64,000 bases of DNA from Roseococcus microcysteis (GCF_014764365.1 NZ_CP061718.1:3612501-3676500); one strand, 5' to 3'; positions 28,279 to 39,489 are shown, counted from the first letter of the stretch. A program made the numbers and translations. Notes: generated by a model from the letters alone, not told the origin.

Positions 28279-28325
28279 GGCGGCGAAGATGCCGCATGTC
28301 GGAACGAAACGAAGCGAGACGTCAC

Positions 28326-29906
28326 ATGGCCATCAACCACCCCTCCTTCGGCACCCTGGCCGAAGACCGCATCATCATCTTCGACACGACCCTGCGCGAT
28401 GGCGAGCAATCGCCCGGCTTCTCCATGAACCTGGACGAGAAGCTGCGCATGGCCGAGGCCCTGGCCGATCTCGGCGTGGACGTCATGGAAGCGGGCTTCC
28501 CCATCGCCTCCATGGGCGATTTCGAGAGCGTCGAGGCCATCGCCAAGCGCTTCGCCAAGGATGGCCCGGTGGTCTGCGGCCTGGCCCGCACCTCCCCGGC
28601 GGACATCCTGCGCGCGGCCGAGGCCATCAAGCCCGCCGCGCGGCGCCGCATCCACACCTTCGTCTCCACCTCGCCCCTGCACATGCGGGTGAAGCTGCGG
28701 ATGGAGCCGGAGGCGGTGCTGGAACTGGTCACGGCCAGCGTCTCCCTCGCGCGCCAGCACACGGATGACGTGGAATGGTCCGCCGAGGACGGCACCCGCA
28801 CCGAGCATGACTTCCTGTGCCGCTGCGTGGAGGCCGCCATCAAGGCGGGAGCGACCACCATCAACATCCCCGACACGGTGGGCTACGCCGTGCCGGAGGA
28901 CATGTTCCACATTTTCAACATGTTGCGGGAGAAGGTTCCCGGTGCGGATGGGGTGATCTTCTCCACCCACAACCACAATGACCTGGGCCTGGCCGTCGCC
29001 AATACGCTGGCCGCCATCCGCGCGGGCGCGCGGCAGGTGGAATGCACCATCAACGGCATCGGCGAACGGGCGGGCAATGCGTCCCTGGAGGAGGCCGTGA
29101 TGGCGCTGCGGACGCGCCAGGACGCCATTCCCACCACCAACAGCATCGTCACCACCAAGCTGCTGAAGGTGTCCAAGCTGCTGGCGGCCACCACGGGCTT
29201 CGACGTGCAGCCCAACAAGGCCATCGTGGGCCGCAACGCCTTCGCGCATGAAAGCGGTATCCATCAGGATGGTGTGCTGAAGGATGCCTCGACCTACGAG
29301 ATCATGACGCCCGAATCCGTGGGCTGGACCACCAATTCCCTGGTGCTGGGCAAGCATTCGGGCCGCGCCGCCTTCCGCGACCGGCTGAAGAGCCTGGGCT
29401 ATGAGATCGGCGACAACCAGCTGAACGACGCCTTCAAGCGTTTCAAGGACTTGGCCGACCGCAAGAAGGTCGTCTACGACGAGGACATCGCGGCCCTGGT
29501 GGATGACGAGGTGGGCCGCGCCAACGAGACCATCCGCCTCACGGGGCTGAACGTCTCCACCGGCATGGGCACCAAGCCCATGGCCACCATCACCCTGGAG
29601 GTGGATGGCGAGCGGCGAGACGGCATGGCCATCGGCGATGGCGCGGTGGACGCCACCTTCAACGCGCTGCGCCAGGCCTACCCGCATGAGGTGAACCTGA
29701 AGCTCTATGCGGTGCAGTCCGTCACCGGCGGCACCGACGCCCAGGCGCGCGTGACCGTGCGCTTCGAGGAGAAGGGCAAGCTGGTGGACGGGCAGGGGGC
29801 GGACACCTGCACCATCGTCGCCTCCGCCCGTGCCTATGTGCATGCGCTGAACAAGCTGCTGGTGAAGCGGGAGCGGACGGAGCCGCCGGCGGTGTTGCGC
29901 GCATAG
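28326..29906 (+). CDS. leuA: 2-isopropylmalate synthase
   Basis: First committed enzyme of leucine synthesis, condensing acetyl-CoA with 2-oxoisovalerate. 526 residues from ATG 28326; an in-frame ATG at 28296 would add ten residues (MSERNEARRH) and both have weak ribosome sites. Catalytic domain: IFDTTLRDGEQSPGFSM, STHNHNDLGLAVANTLAAI (metal histidines) and ECTINGIGERAGN. The C-terminal LeuA allosteric domain, which binds leucine for feedback, runs from about residue 405 to the end (MATITLEVDGERR..., ADTCTIVASARAYVHALNKLL). Preceded by the leucine leader and attenuator. Confidence 0.95.
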   Translation: MAINHPSFGTLAEDRIIIFDTTLRDGEQSPGFSMNLDEKLRMAEALADLGVDVMEAGFPIASMGDFESVEAIAKRFAKDGPVVCGLARTSPADILRAAEAIKPAARRRIHTFVSTSPLHMRVKLRMEPEAVLELVTASVSLARQHTDDVEWSAEDGTRTEHDFLCRCVEAAIKAGATTINIPDTVGYAVPEDMFHIFNMLREKVPGADGVIFSTHNHNDLGLAVANTLAAIRAGARQVECTINGIGERAGNASLEEAVMALRTRQDAIPTTNSIVTTKLLKVSKLLAATTGFDVQPNKAIVGRNAFAHESGIHQDGVLKDASTYEIMTPESVGWTTNSLVLGKHSGRAAFRDRLKSLGYEIGDNQLNDAFKRFKDLADRKKVVYDEDIAALVDDEVGRANETIRLTGLNVSTGMGTKPMATITLEVDGERRDGMAIGDGAVDATFNALRQAYPHEVNLKLYAVQSVTGGTDAQARVTVRFEEKGKLVDGQGADTCTIVASARAYVHALNKLLVKRERTEPPAVLRA

Positions 29907-29912
29907 CGCGCG

Positions 29913-29944
29913 CCCCACGAAATCGCCTTTGGCGCTTTCGTGGG

Positions 29945-29945
<1 letters not shown>
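29913..29945 (+). terminator. Strong hairpin after leuA
   Basis: CCCCACGAAA (29913-29922) is perfectly complementary to TTTCGTGGGG (29936-29945), with an inner CGCC/GGCG stem around a TTT loop. It starts 7 bases after the leuA stop. No T-tract follows; it runs directly into the repeat element. Confidence 0.6.
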
Positions 29946-31233
<1,288 letters not shown>

Positions 31234-31264
31234 AGTGGAGTGATGTGCGGAACCCGGGGGGGAC

Positions 31265-32128
31265 TTGATCCGTCTGAGCATCCCTTTGCGGCAGGCGCTG
31301 GCCCGGCTCTCCTTGCCGGTGCTCATCGCCGTCGCCTTCGGCACCATGCTGCTGGGCCGCGCCGACGCGCTGCTGGTGGAACGCGCCCGCATGGTGCTGG
31401 CCGATGCCCTGACCCCCATCTGGGCCGCCGTGCAGGAGCCTGTCACGGCGGTGCGCCAGGGCATCGAGGAGGTCCAGTCGCTCTGGTATCTCCGCAGCGA
31501 GAATGCCCGCCTCACCGAGGAAAATGACCGGCTGCGCCGCTGGCAGGCCGCGGCCCTGGCGCTGGAGGCGGAGAACGCCCTGCTGCGCCGACAGCTCTCC
31601 TGGATTCCCGACCCCACGCCGCAATTCCGCACCGCCCGCGTGGTGGCCGATGGCGGCGGCACCTATGCCCGCGCCGTGCTGCTGGCCACCGGCCCCCAGC
31701 ACGATATCCGCAAGGGCCAGGTGGCGCTGGATGAGCGTGGCTTCGTGGGGCGCGTCACGGAGGTGGGCGCGCGTTCGGCGCGCGTCCTGCTGGCCACCGA
31801 CATCAACAGCCGCGTGCCCGTCATCATCGAGGGCTCCCGCGCGCGCGCCATGATGGTGGGCGGCAACACCGCCCGCCCCCGCCTGCAGCATTGGCCCGAG
31901 GGCGTGCAGCCCCGCGATGGCGACCGGGTGGTGACCTCGGCCGAGGCCGGCGCCTTCCCGGCGGGCCTGCCCGTGGGCGTGGTGCGCCGCACCGAGGGTG
32001 GGGCCGCCGAGGTGGAGCTCTTCGCCCAGCTCGAACGGCTGGACGTGCTGCGCCTCTTCGACTTCGGCCTGGCCGGCATCCTCCCCCCTGAGGCCGTGGC
32101 CCGGCCCGAGCCACGCGGTCGGCGCTGA
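31265..32128 (+). CDS. mreC: Rod shape-determining protein MreC
   Basis: Bitopic periplasmic scaffold linking MreB to the elongation machinery. 287 residues from a TTG start, with a G-rich run immediately upstream acting as a ribosome site. A membrane span lies near the N-terminus (LSLPVLIAVAFGTMLLG), then a coiled coil (LYLRSENARLTEENDRLRRW, EAENALLRRQL) and the beta-rich C-terminal domain (ARVVADGGGTYARAVLLATGPQHDIRKGQVALDERGFVGRV). 31 bases after mreB. Confidence 0.93.
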   Translation: MIRLSIPLRQALARLSLPVLIAVAFGTMLLGRADALLVERARMVLADALTPIWAAVQEPVTAVRQGIEEVQSLWYLRSENARLTEENDRLRRWQAAALALEAENALLRRQLSWIPDPTPQFRTARVVADGGGTYARAVLLATGPQHDIRKGQVALDERGFVGRVTEVGARSARVLLATDINSRVPVIIEGSRARAMMVGGNTARPRLQHWPEGVQPRDGDRVVTSAEAGAFPAGLPVGVVRRTEGGAAEVELFAQLERLDVLRLFDFGLAGILPPEAVARPEPRGRR

Positions 32129-32133
32129 GGCCC

Positions 32134-32676
32134 ATGGCCAGGAAGGGGCGCCCCGCGCCACCCATGGGGCTGATGCGTCAGCTCGATTCCGGCGCGCGGG
32201 CGGTGTTTCCCGCGGCCTTCACCGTCTTCCTGCTCGTCATGGGCGCGGTGCCCGTGGGCGTGCCGGGCCTCGTGGTGGCGGTGGCGGTGCCCAGCGTCTT
32301 CTTCTGGACGGTGTTCCGCCCCGGCGCCATGCCCCCGCCCATCGTCTTCGCGCTGGGCCTGTTGCAGGACCTGCTGGGCTTCACCCCCTTGGGCAGCGGT
32401 GTCCTGGTCCTGCTGCTGGTGCATGGGGTGGCGCTGCGCGGGCGCACATGGCTGGCGCGGGCCTCCTTCCTCTGGGGCTGGCTCGCCTTCTGCGCCGTGG
32501 CGGCGGGCGCGGTGCTGCTGGGCTGGCTGTTCCAGGCGCTGCTGGGCTGGCAGCGGCCGCCCTTCGTGCCGGGGCTCGCGCTATTCGGCATCATGGCGGG
32601 CGGCTACCCGGCGCTGGCCTTCGTGCTGTCGCGCATGCACATGGCCATGCAGCGGGCGGAGGACGCCTTGCGATGA
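32134..32676 (+). CDS. mreD: Rod shape-determining protein MreD
   Basis: Small polytopic membrane protein of the elongasome, 180 residues with about five hydrophobic segments (VFPAAFTVFLLVMGAVPVG, VVAVAVPSVFFWTVFRPG, VFALGLLQDLLGFTPLGSGVLVLLLVHGVAL...). The GLLQDLLGFTPLGSG motif is the MreD signature. Its stop overlaps the mrdA start by 4 bases. Confidence 0.9.
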   Translation: MARKGRPAPPMGLMRQLDSGARAVFPAAFTVFLLVMGAVPVGVPGLVVAVAVPSVFFWTVFRPGAMPPPIVFALGLLQDLLGFTPLGSGVLVLLLVHGVALRGRTWLARASFLWGWLAFCAVAAGAVLLGWLFQALLGWQRPPFVPGLALFGIMAGGYPALAFVLSRMHMAMQRAEDALR

Positions 32677-34591
32677 AATGGCCCCGCATCCTGCGGCGGC
32701 GCGAGAAGGGCGGCATCGCCAATTTCTCCATGCGCGGCGTGAAGCGCGAGGAGGAGCTGCGCCGCACCGTCTTCACCCGCCGCGCCCTGCTGCTGGGGGG
32801 CGTGCAGCTCGGCGCCTTCGGCTTCCTCGGCTGGCGGCTGCACACGCTGCAGGTGGACCAGGGCGAGCGCTTCGCCACCCTGGCCGAGGAGAACCGCCGC
32901 TCCGCCCGGCTGCTCTCGCCCCCCGCGGCCGCATCTTCGACCGCAATGGCGAGGTGGTGGCCGGCAACCGGCTGAACTGGCGCGCCCTGCTGGTGGCCGA
33001 GCACACGACCGACGTCGCCGCCACGCTGGAAACCTTCAGCCGCATCGTGCCGCTGACCGAGGCAGACCGCGCGCGCATCACCCGCGACGTGCGCCGCCGC
33101 CGCCGCTTCGTGCCCGTCACCGTGCGCGAATTCCTGGAATGGGAGGAGATGGCGCGCATCGAGGTGAACGCGCCCGATCTGCCCGGCATCGTGATCGATG
33201 TCGGCACCACCCGCATCTACCCCGAGGCCGAGCACCTGGCCCATGTGGTGGGCTATGTGGCCCCCCCCAGCGAGGCCGACCTGGATGGCGACCCGCTGCT
33301 GCAACTGCCCGGCATCCGCGTGGGCCGCGCGGGGGTGGAGCGCTTCCACGACACCACCCTGCGCGGCCGCGCGGGGGCCGTGCAGCTCGAGGTCAATGCC
33401 GTCGGCCGCATCATCCGCGAGATGGACCGGCGCGAGGGCGTGCCTGGCTCCGACGTGGAGCTGACCATTGACGTGGAACTCCAGAAGGCCGTGCGCGGCA
33501 AGATCGAGGAGGGCACCTCGGTCGTCGTGCTGGACGCCACCAATGGCGAGGTGCTGGCCATGGCGAGCCAGCCCTCTTTCGATCCCAACATCTTCAACTC
33601 CGGCGTCTCGGCCGCACAGTGGCGGCAATGGACCTCGGGCCGCTCCACGCCGCTCATCAACAAGACGACGAACGGGCTCTACGCGCCGGGCTCCACCTTC
33701 AAGATGATGGTGGCGCTGGCGGCGCTCGAGGCGCGGCTGGTGACGCCGGGCGAGCGCATCCATTGCCCGGGCCATCTCGACCTCGGCAACACGCGCTTCC
33801 ATTGCTGGAACCGCAATGGCCACGGGGGCGTGGATTTGCGGACCTCGCTCAAGGTCTCCTGCGACGTCTATTACTACGAGATCGCGCGGCGCATCGGCAT
33901 GGACCGCATCACGGCCATGGCGCGGCGCTTCGGCATGGGGGTGGACCTGGACATCGAGCTGCCAGGCGCGCGGCCGGGCGTCGTGCCCAGCCGCGCCTGG
34001 CAGGAGGCACGCGGCCGCCCGTGGTCGGTGGGCGATACGGTGGTGCACGGCATCGGCCAGGGTTTTTATCAGCTCACGCCGCTGTCGCTGGCCGTGATGA
34101 CGGCGCGTCTCGCCTCCGGACGGGCCATCCAGCCGCACCTGACGCGCGCTGTGGGGGGGCGGCCCATCCTCGGGCGCCGGCCGGAGGATTGGCCCAGCCT
34201 CGGCATCCAGGACCGCAATTTGCGCCTGATGCGCGACGCCATGTGGTCCGTGATGAATGAGCAGGGCGGCACCGCCTATGCCTCCCGCAACATGCAGGGC
34301 TTCGGCCAGATGTCGGGCAAGACCGGCACCACCCAGGTCCGTCGCGTCACGCGTGAGCAGCGGGAGCGCGGCTTCAACGTCCAGAACGTGCCGCGCGAAT
34401 GGCGCCCGCACGCGCTCTTCGTCGGCTACGCGCCGCATGACAACCCGCGCTATGCGGTCAGCGTGGTGGTGGAGCACGGCACCTCCGGCTCCGGCACCGC
34501 GGCCCCCTTGGCGCGCGATGTGCTGGTCGAGACCTTCAGCCGCTTCCGCCAGCCCATCCCGCCCCGCGTGGCGCAGAGGCGCGAGCCATGA
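32673..34591 (+). CDS. mrdA: Penicillin-binding protein 2 (frameshifted near 5' end)
   Basis: Transpeptidase of the elongasome, a monofunctional class B PBP. ATG 32673 gives the N-terminal membrane anchor ([25 protein letters not shown]). The frame breaks at the six-C run 32919-32924; one extra base restores [19 protein letters not shown] and joins it to the rest. The restored protein is about 639 residues with the SxxK motif in APGSTFKMM, an SxN-type SCD, and KTGTT. Essential in rod-shaped cells, so an assembly artefact is most likely. rodA follows with a 4-base overlap. Confidence 0.94.
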
Positions 34592-35739
34592 GCGCGGTCT
34601 TCGAGCGCCGGCTTCTCACGCGCGACCGTGGCGTGGGTGTGTTCCAGAAGCTCTGGCGGATTCCCTGGCTGTTCGTCCTGCTGCTCTGCGCCGTGGCGGG
34701 GGTGGGGTATGTGGCGCTCTATTCGGCGGGTGGCGGCAACCCCGATCTCTACGCCAACCGCCACGGGCTGCGCTTCGGCTTCTGCCTGGTGATGGTGCTC
34801 TGCCTTGCGCTGGTGGATGTGCGGCTCTTCGCGCGGCTGGCCTGGCTCGGCTATGCGGCGGCGCTGGGGCTGCTGGTGCTGGTGGCGCTGCATGGACAGG
34901 TGGGGGGCGGGGCGCAGCGCTGGATCGCGATCGGCCCGCTGCAATTGCAGCCCTCCGAGCTGATGAAGATCATGCTGGTGCTGATGCTGGCCGCCTATTT
35001 CCACCGGGCGAGCTGGGAGCGCATGGGCAACCCCTTCTTCCTGCTGCCGCCGTTGCTGCTGGTGCTGGTCCCGGTCGCGCTGATCTTCAAGCAGCCCAAT
35101 CTCGGCACCTCGTTGATCGTGCTGGCATTGGGCGGCGTGATGTTCTGGGCGGCGGGCGTGCGCTGGTGGAAATTCGCCGGCGTGCTGGGGCTGATGGCGG
35201 CCGCCGCACCCATCCTCTACGCCAATCTGCGCGACTATCAGCGCGCGCGCATCACCACCTTCCTCGACCCGGAGAGCGACCCGTTGGGGGCGGGCTACAA
35301 CATCATCCAGTCCAAGATCGCGCTGGGTTCGGGCGGCATCTGGGGCAAGGGCTTCCTGCAAGGCACGCAGGGCCACCTGAACTTCCTGCCCGAGAAGGAA
35401 ACCGACTTCATCTTCACCATGATCGCCGAGGAATTCGGCCTGGTGGGCGCCTTGGTGACGCTGGCTCTGCTGCTGCTGGTGGTGGCCTTCTGCGTGCTGG
35501 TGGCGCTGCGCTGCAAGCACCAGTTCGGGCGGTTGCTGGCGCTGGGGCTGGGCGCCAACTGGTTCCTCTATGTCTTCGTGAACGTGGCCATGGTGACCGG
35601 CGGCATTCCTGTTGGCGGCGTGCCGCTGCCGCTGATCAGCCATGGCGGGAGTGCCATGCTCACCACCATGCTTGGCTTCGGATTGCTGCTCAGTGTCTGG
35701 GTCCACCGGGACCTGGAGTTCGGCGTCGCGCGGGATTGA
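34588..35739 (+). CDS. rodA: SEDS peptidoglycan glycosyltransferase RodA
   Basis: Polymerises lipid II together with PBP2. 383 residues with about ten membrane spans. SEDS motifs include IGPLQLQPSELMKIMLVLMLA, NLGTSLIVLALGG, ITTFLDPESDPLGAGYNIIQSKIALGSGGIWGKGF, PEKETDFIFTMIAEEFGLVG, and a C-terminal GGIPVGGVPLPLISHGGSAM. ATG overlaps the mrdA stop by 4 bases. Confidence 0.96.
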   Translation: MSAVFERRLLTRDRGVGVFQKLWRIPWLFVLLLCAVAGVGYVALYSAGGGNPDLYANRHGLRFGFCLVMVLCLALVDVRLFARLAWLGYAAALGLLVLVALHGQVGGGAQRWIAIGPLQLQPSELMKIMLVLMLAAYFHRASWERMGNPFFLLPPLLLVLVPVALIFKQPNLGTSLIVLALGGVMFWAAGVRWWKFAGVLGLMAAAAPILYANLRDYQRARITTFLDPESDPLGAGYNIIQSKIALGSGGIWGKGFLQGTQGHLNFLPEKETDFIFTMIAEEFGLVGALVTLALLLLVVAFCVLVALRCKHQFGRLLALGLGANWFLYVFVNVAMVTGGIPVGGVPLPLISHGGSAMLTTMLGFGLLLSVWVHRDLEFGVARD

Positions 35740-35763
35740 CCCCCCGCGGCGCCGAGGGCCGTT

Positions 35764-36708
35764 TCAGGCCGGGGGTTCGGCGCCTACCTGCTCCACGATG
35801 CGCCGGTAGTGCTCCGGGCGGCGATGGGCGGCGAAGTTGAACATCTTCTCCTTGCCCTGGAGGCAGGCGTCGAGGTCGCATTCCGCCATGACGACCTCGT
35901 CGCCCAGGGTCTTCGCCTGGGCCACCACGACGCCGTCCGGGTTCACGATGACCGAGCCGCCGATCAGCCCCGAGCCATCCTCATTGCCGGCCTTCGCCAC
36001 GCTCACCGCCCAGGTCGCGTTCATGTAGGCGTTGGACTGCGCGGCCAGGGTGGAGTGGAAGGTGCGGATGTCCTCGTTCTCGGTGCTGCCGCCATTGGGG
36101 TCATAGGCCGCGGAATTGTAGCCCATCACCATCAGCTCCACGCCCTGGAGGCCGTAGCAGCGCCAGGCCTCGGGCCAGCGGCGGTCATTGCAGATCAGCA
36201 TGCCCATGACGGGGCGGTGCCATTCGGCGGGGCCGCGGAAGGCGGGGAAGCCCATGTCGCCATATTCGAAATAGCGCTTTTCGAGCTGCTGGAAGCGGCT
36301 GCCCTCGCGGGGCTCCACGCTGCCGGGCAGGTGGACCTTGCGGTACTTGCCCAGGATCTCGCCGTCCGGGCCCACGGTGATGGCCGTGTTGAAGCGGTGG
36401 CCGTCCTCGGTCAGTTCCGCATAGCCGAGGTAGAAACCCACCCGCAGCTCCCGCGCGCGGTCGAACAGGGCCTGGCAGTTGGGGTTGGGCATGGCGCGCT
36501 CGAACCAGGTGTCGAGCTCTTGCGTGTTCGGGATGAACCAGCGCGGGAAGAAGGTGGTCAGCGCCAGTTCCGGGAAGACGACCATTTGCGCGCCCTGGCG
36601 GGCGGCCTCTTCGAGCAGGGCGATGAGGCGGTCCAGCGTGTGCCGGCGGCTGTCGGCGCGCTGGATGGGGCCGGTCTGCGCGCCGGCGAGCGTGAGGATG
36701 CGGGGCAT
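35764..36708 (-). CDS. Carbon-nitrogen hydrolase, N-carbamoyl-D-amino-acid amidohydrolase-like
   Basis: Nitrilase-superfamily enzyme of 314 residues. The catalytic Glu-Lys-Cys triad is E47 (VVFPELAL), K124 (GKYRKVHLPG) and C173 (MLICNDRRWPE). The CNDRRWPE motif matches N-carbamoyl-D-amino-acid hydrolases, which cleave N-carbamoyl groups from amino acids to give ammonia, CO2 and the amino acid. Length fits. Other ureido or amide substrates are possible. Convergent with rodA; the methyltransferase gene is upstream on the same strand. Confidence 0.85.
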   Translation of the reverse strand: MPRILTLAGAQTGPIQRADSRRHTLDRLIALLEEAARQGAQMVVFPELALTTFFPRWFIPNTQELDTWFERAMPNPNCQALFDRARELRVGFYLGYAELTEDGHRFNTAITVGPDGEILGKYRKVHLPGSVEPREGSRFQQLEKRYFEYGDMGFPAFRGPAEWHRPVMGMLICNDRRWPEAWRCYGLQGVELMVMGYNSAAYDPNGGSTENEDIRTFHSTLAAQSNAYMNATWAVSVAKAGNEDGSGLIGGSVIVNPDGVVVAQAKTLGDEVVMAECDLDACLQGKEKMFNFAAHRRPEHYRRIVEQVGAEPPA

Positions 36709-36744
36709 GGGCGCAACATCCCGCCGCCGGCGGTCCCTGGCAAG

Positions 36745-37998
36745 CTACCGCGCGAAGACCGCAACGCTTTCCAGATGCGGCGACCACAGGAACTGGTCCA
36801 CCGGCGTCGCCTCGCGCAGCGCGAAGCCGGCCGCGCGCAGGGTGGCGCCGTCCCGCGCCAGGGCGGCCGGGTTGCAGGAGACGTAGATCACATGCGGCAC
36901 CGCGCTGCGCGCGATCTGCGCCACCTGCTCGGGCGCGCCATTGAAGGGCGGGTCCAGCACCACCACGGAATAGGATTTCAGCTCGGCGGGCAGAAGAGGT
37001 TGTCGCGCCAGGTCGCGCCGTGTGGCCGTGACGCGCGGATGCGCGCCGGCCAGCGCCGTGACCGCCGCGCCATCGCCCTCATAGGCCTGCACCACCCCAT
37101 GCGCGGGCAGCGGCAGGGAGAGCGTGCCGATGCCGGCGTAGAGATCCAGCAGCCGCGCCCGCTTGGACAGCTTGGCCGGCAGCCCGGCCAGGACGGCGGC
37201 GATGATGGCGGCCTCACCCTCGCGGCTGGCCTGGAGGAAGGCGCCGGGCGGCGGCGTGATGGCCACGCCCGAGAGATGGTGCCGCACCGGGTCATGCTGC
37301 GCCGCCACCTCGTTCGCGCCCTTGGTGGACCAGGCGATGCGCGGAATGCGGTGGGTGGCGGCGAAGGCGGCCAGGCGCTGCCGGTCGGGCATGGTCAGCG
37401 GCGCGTCGGTGCGCAGCAGCAGGTCCGGCCCGCTGTCCAGCATGTTCACCACCACGGCCCCCAGCCGCTTCAGCGCGGAGAGGCTGCGCAACGTCTCCGC
37501 CAGAGGCGGCAGCAGCGCCACCAGGGCGGGTTGCAGCACCGGGCATTCGGTCAGCGGGATCAGCTCATGGCTGCCGCGGGTGTGGAAGCCGATGGTGACG
37601 CGCCCATCGGCCAGCCGCTCCAACCCCAGATCGGCGCGGCGGCGGGCGCCGGGGGGCGTGCGCGCCAGGTCATGCACCAGCGGGTCCAGGAAGCTCGCGG
37701 ATTCCAACGCGGCGACGAGGCGTCCGCGCTTCCAGGCGGCATAGGGTGCATCAGCCCAGTGTTGCACGGCGCAGCTGCCGCAGCGGCCGAAATGCACGCA
37801 GGGGGCCGCGACACGCTCCGGGCTGGCGGACAGGATGGAGAGGGCCAAGCCGGGCACCACACCCTGGCGCGCCGCACCGAGATGCGCCTCCACCCTTTCG
37901 CCGGGCAGGGTGTAGGGGATGAACGCATGGCCGCCCTCAGGCAGCGGCGCGATGCCGTCGCCCTGGGCGCCCATGGTGGTGATGGAAAGCTCGGTCAC
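36745..37998 (-). CDS. TrmA/RumA-family RNA (uracil-C5) methyltransferase
   Basis: 417 residues from a GTG at 37998, which follows a GGAGGG ribosome site; longer frames would read through the intergenic repeat. N-terminal TRAM-like strands, then an iron-sulfur-type cysteine set (CVHFGRCGSCAVQHWA), the SAM-binding LDLYAGIGTLSLPL motif, VVLDPPFNG and the catalytic VSCNPAALARDGATL. It is probably an rRNA or tRNA 5-methyluridine methyltransferase; which one (RlmC/RlmD/TrmFO partner) is undecided. Confidence 0.88.
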   Translation of the reverse strand: MTELSITTMGAQGDGIAPLPEGGHAFIPYTLPGERVEAHLGAARQGVVPGLALSILSASPERVAAPCVHFGRCGSCAVQHWADAPYAAWKRGRLVAALESASFLDPLVHDLARTPPGARRRADLGLERLADGRVTIGFHTRGSHELIPLTECPVLQPALVALLPPLAETLRSLSALKRLGAVVVNMLDSGPDLLLRTDAPLTMPDRQRLAAFAATHRIPRIAWSTKGANEVAAQHDPVRHHLSGVAITPPPGAFLQASREGEAAIIAAVLAGLPAKLSKRARLLDLYAGIGTLSLPLPAHGVVQAYEGDGAAVTALAGAHPRVTATRRDLARQPLLPAELKSYSVVVLDPPFNGAPEQVAQIARSAVPHVIYVSCNPAALARDGATLRAAGFALREATPVDQFLWSPHLESVAVFAR

Positions 37999-38013
37999 GG
38001 CGCCCTCCGGGCG

Positions 38014-38029
38014 AAAAAGCCCAAAGGGC
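38014..38029 (-). terminator. Short intrinsic terminator at the end of repeat copy B
   Basis: On the minus strand GCCC-TTT-GGGC is followed by TTTTT. It lies about 15 bases before the methyltransferase start, so it would end transcription coming from the acyl-CoA dehydrogenase gene, or attenuate the methyltransferase gene. Short 4-bp stem. Confidence 0.5.
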
Positions 38030-38220
38030 AGGTCAAAGCGGCGGGCGCAAGGGACGCCCGGGATCTCCTCCGCCCCCCGGTGCCCTGGCGAAGCTTTGCC
38101 TCGCCAGGCGGAACCACCCCAGAGAACCGGCGCCAAACCGGGGCCCCCGGCACGGCGCGAAGCGACGTGTTGGGGTGGTGAGGGGCCCCCGGCACGGCGC
38201 GAAGCGACGTGTTGGGGATC
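38014..38220 (-). repeat. Dispersed intergenic repeat, copy B, with internal tandem duplication
   Basis: Second copy of the element found after leuA, on the opposite strand. Shared blocks run in the same order. Here the first part is duplicated: the 36-base unit at 38140-38175 is identical to 38182-38217, spaced by 42 bases. The copy fills the gap between the glutaryl-CoA dehydrogenase stop (38224) and the methyltransferase start (37998). Confidence 0.75.
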
Positions 38221-38223
38221 AGA

Positions 38224-39426
38224 TCAGCCGAAGGCGTTGAGGCCCGTGATGGCGCGCCCCAGGATCAGGGCATGCACGTCATGCGTGCCCTCATAGGTGT
38301 TCACCGTCTCGAGGTTCATGACGTGGCGGATCACGTGGTACTCGTCCACGATGCCGTTGCCGCCGTGCATGTCGCGGGACATGCGCGCGATGTCGAGCGC
38401 CTTGCCGCAGTTGTTGCGCTTGATCAGGCTGATCATCTCCGGCGCCGCCTTGCCCTCGTCGAAGAGGCGGCCGACGCGCAGGCAGGCCTGCAGGCCGAGG
38501 GTGATCTCGGTCTCCATGTCCGCCAGCTTCTTCTGGATCAGCTGCGTCTGCGCCAGCGGGCGGCCGAACATCTTGCGGTTCAGCGTGTAGTCGCGCGCGG
38601 CGGCCATGCAGAACTCGGCGGCCCCCAGCACGCCCCAGGCGATGCCGTAGCGCGCGCGGTTGAGGCAGGAGAAGGGCGCGGCGAAGGAACGGGCGCCCGG
38701 CAGGCGGTTCTCATCGGGGACGAAGACCTCGTCCATCATGATCATGCCGGTGATGCTGGGACGCAGCGAGAACTTGCCTTCGATCTTGGGCGTGGTCAGG
38801 CCCTTCATGCCGCGTTCCAGCAGGAAGCCGCCGAGCGTGCCCTCGTCATCCTTGGCCCAGACCAGGCAGACATCCGAGATGGGCGAGTTGGTGATCCAGG
38901 TCTTGGACCCGGACACCAGCCAACCGCCATCCACGCGCTTCGCGCGCGTGCGCATGGAGTTGGGGTCGGAGCCCGCATCGGGTTCGGTCAGGCCGAAGCA
39001 GCCCACCCATTCGCCGGTGCGCAGCTTGGGCAAGAATTTTTGCTTCTGCGCCTCGCTGCCATAGGCGTGGATGGGGAACATCACGAGCGAGGACTGCACG
39101 GAGAAGGCGGAGCGATAGCCGCTGTCCACCCGCTCCACCTCGCGCGCCATCAGGCCATAGGCGACGTAGGAGACGCCGGCGCAGCCATAGCCCTCCAGCG
39201 TCGCGCCCAGGAAGCCCTGCTCACCGAAGGCGTTCATGATGGAGCGGTCGAAGGTCTCGTGCCGGTTCGCCATCAGCACGCCGGGCATCAGCCGGTCCTG
39301 GCAGAAGGCGCGCGCCGCGTCGCGGATCATGCGCTCGTCTTCCGTCAGCTGCTCCTCGAGGAGGAAGGCGTCCTCCCAGGTGAAGGGGGCGAGCTTGGTC
39401 TTGCCGGGCGAGGTGACGACGTTCAT
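38224..39426 (-). CDS. gcdH: Glutaryl-CoA dehydrogenase-like acyl-CoA dehydrogenase
   Basis: FAD-dependent acyl-CoA dehydrogenase of 400 residues. GcdH traits: [40 protein letters not shown] (FAD contact), and [20 protein letters not shown] with the catalytic glutamate in YEGT. GcdH oxidatively decarboxylates glutaryl-CoA to crotonyl-CoA in lysine/tryptophan degradation. No other pathway genes are adjacent. A hairpin lies in its 5' region. Confidence 0.92.
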   Translation of the reverse strand: MNVVTSPGKTKLAPFTWEDAFLLEEQLTEDERMIRDAARAFCQDRLMPGVLMANRHETFDRSIMNAFGEQGFLGATLEGYGCAGVSYVAYGLMAREVERVDSGYRSAFSVQSSLVMFPIHAYGSEAQKQKFLPKLRTGEWVGCFGLTEPDAGSDPNSMRTRAKRVDGGWLVSGSKTWITNSPISDVCLVWAKDDEGTLGGFLLERGMKGLTTPKIEGKFSLRPSITGMIMMDEVFVPDENRLPGARSFAAPFSCLNRARYGIAWGVLGAAEFCMAAARDYTLNRKMFGRPLAQTQLIQKKLADMETEITLGLQACLRVGRLFDEGKAAPEMISLIKRNNCGKALDIARMSRDMHGGNGIVDEYHVIRHVMNLETVNTYEGTHDVHALILGRAITGLNAFG

Positions 39427-39470
39427 GGCTTCTTCCTTCCGTGGCGGCCCGGCCGGGGCAGCGGCGCAAG

Positions 39471-39489
39471 GACCGGTGAGGCACCGGTC
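39471..39489 (-). promoter_or_regulatory. Hairpin in the gcdH upstream region
   Basis: GACCGGTG (39471-39478) pairs with CACCGGTC (39482-39489) around a 3-base loop, 45 bases before the gcdH ATG. It could be the terminator of the helicase gene, which ends 115 bases upstream on this strand, or an mRNA leader element. No T-tract. Confidence 0.35.

Noticed and set aside
31256-31262. Seven-G run before mreC as a frameshift site
   Set aside because: It lies before the start codon and does not break a frame; it more likely acts as a ribosome site.
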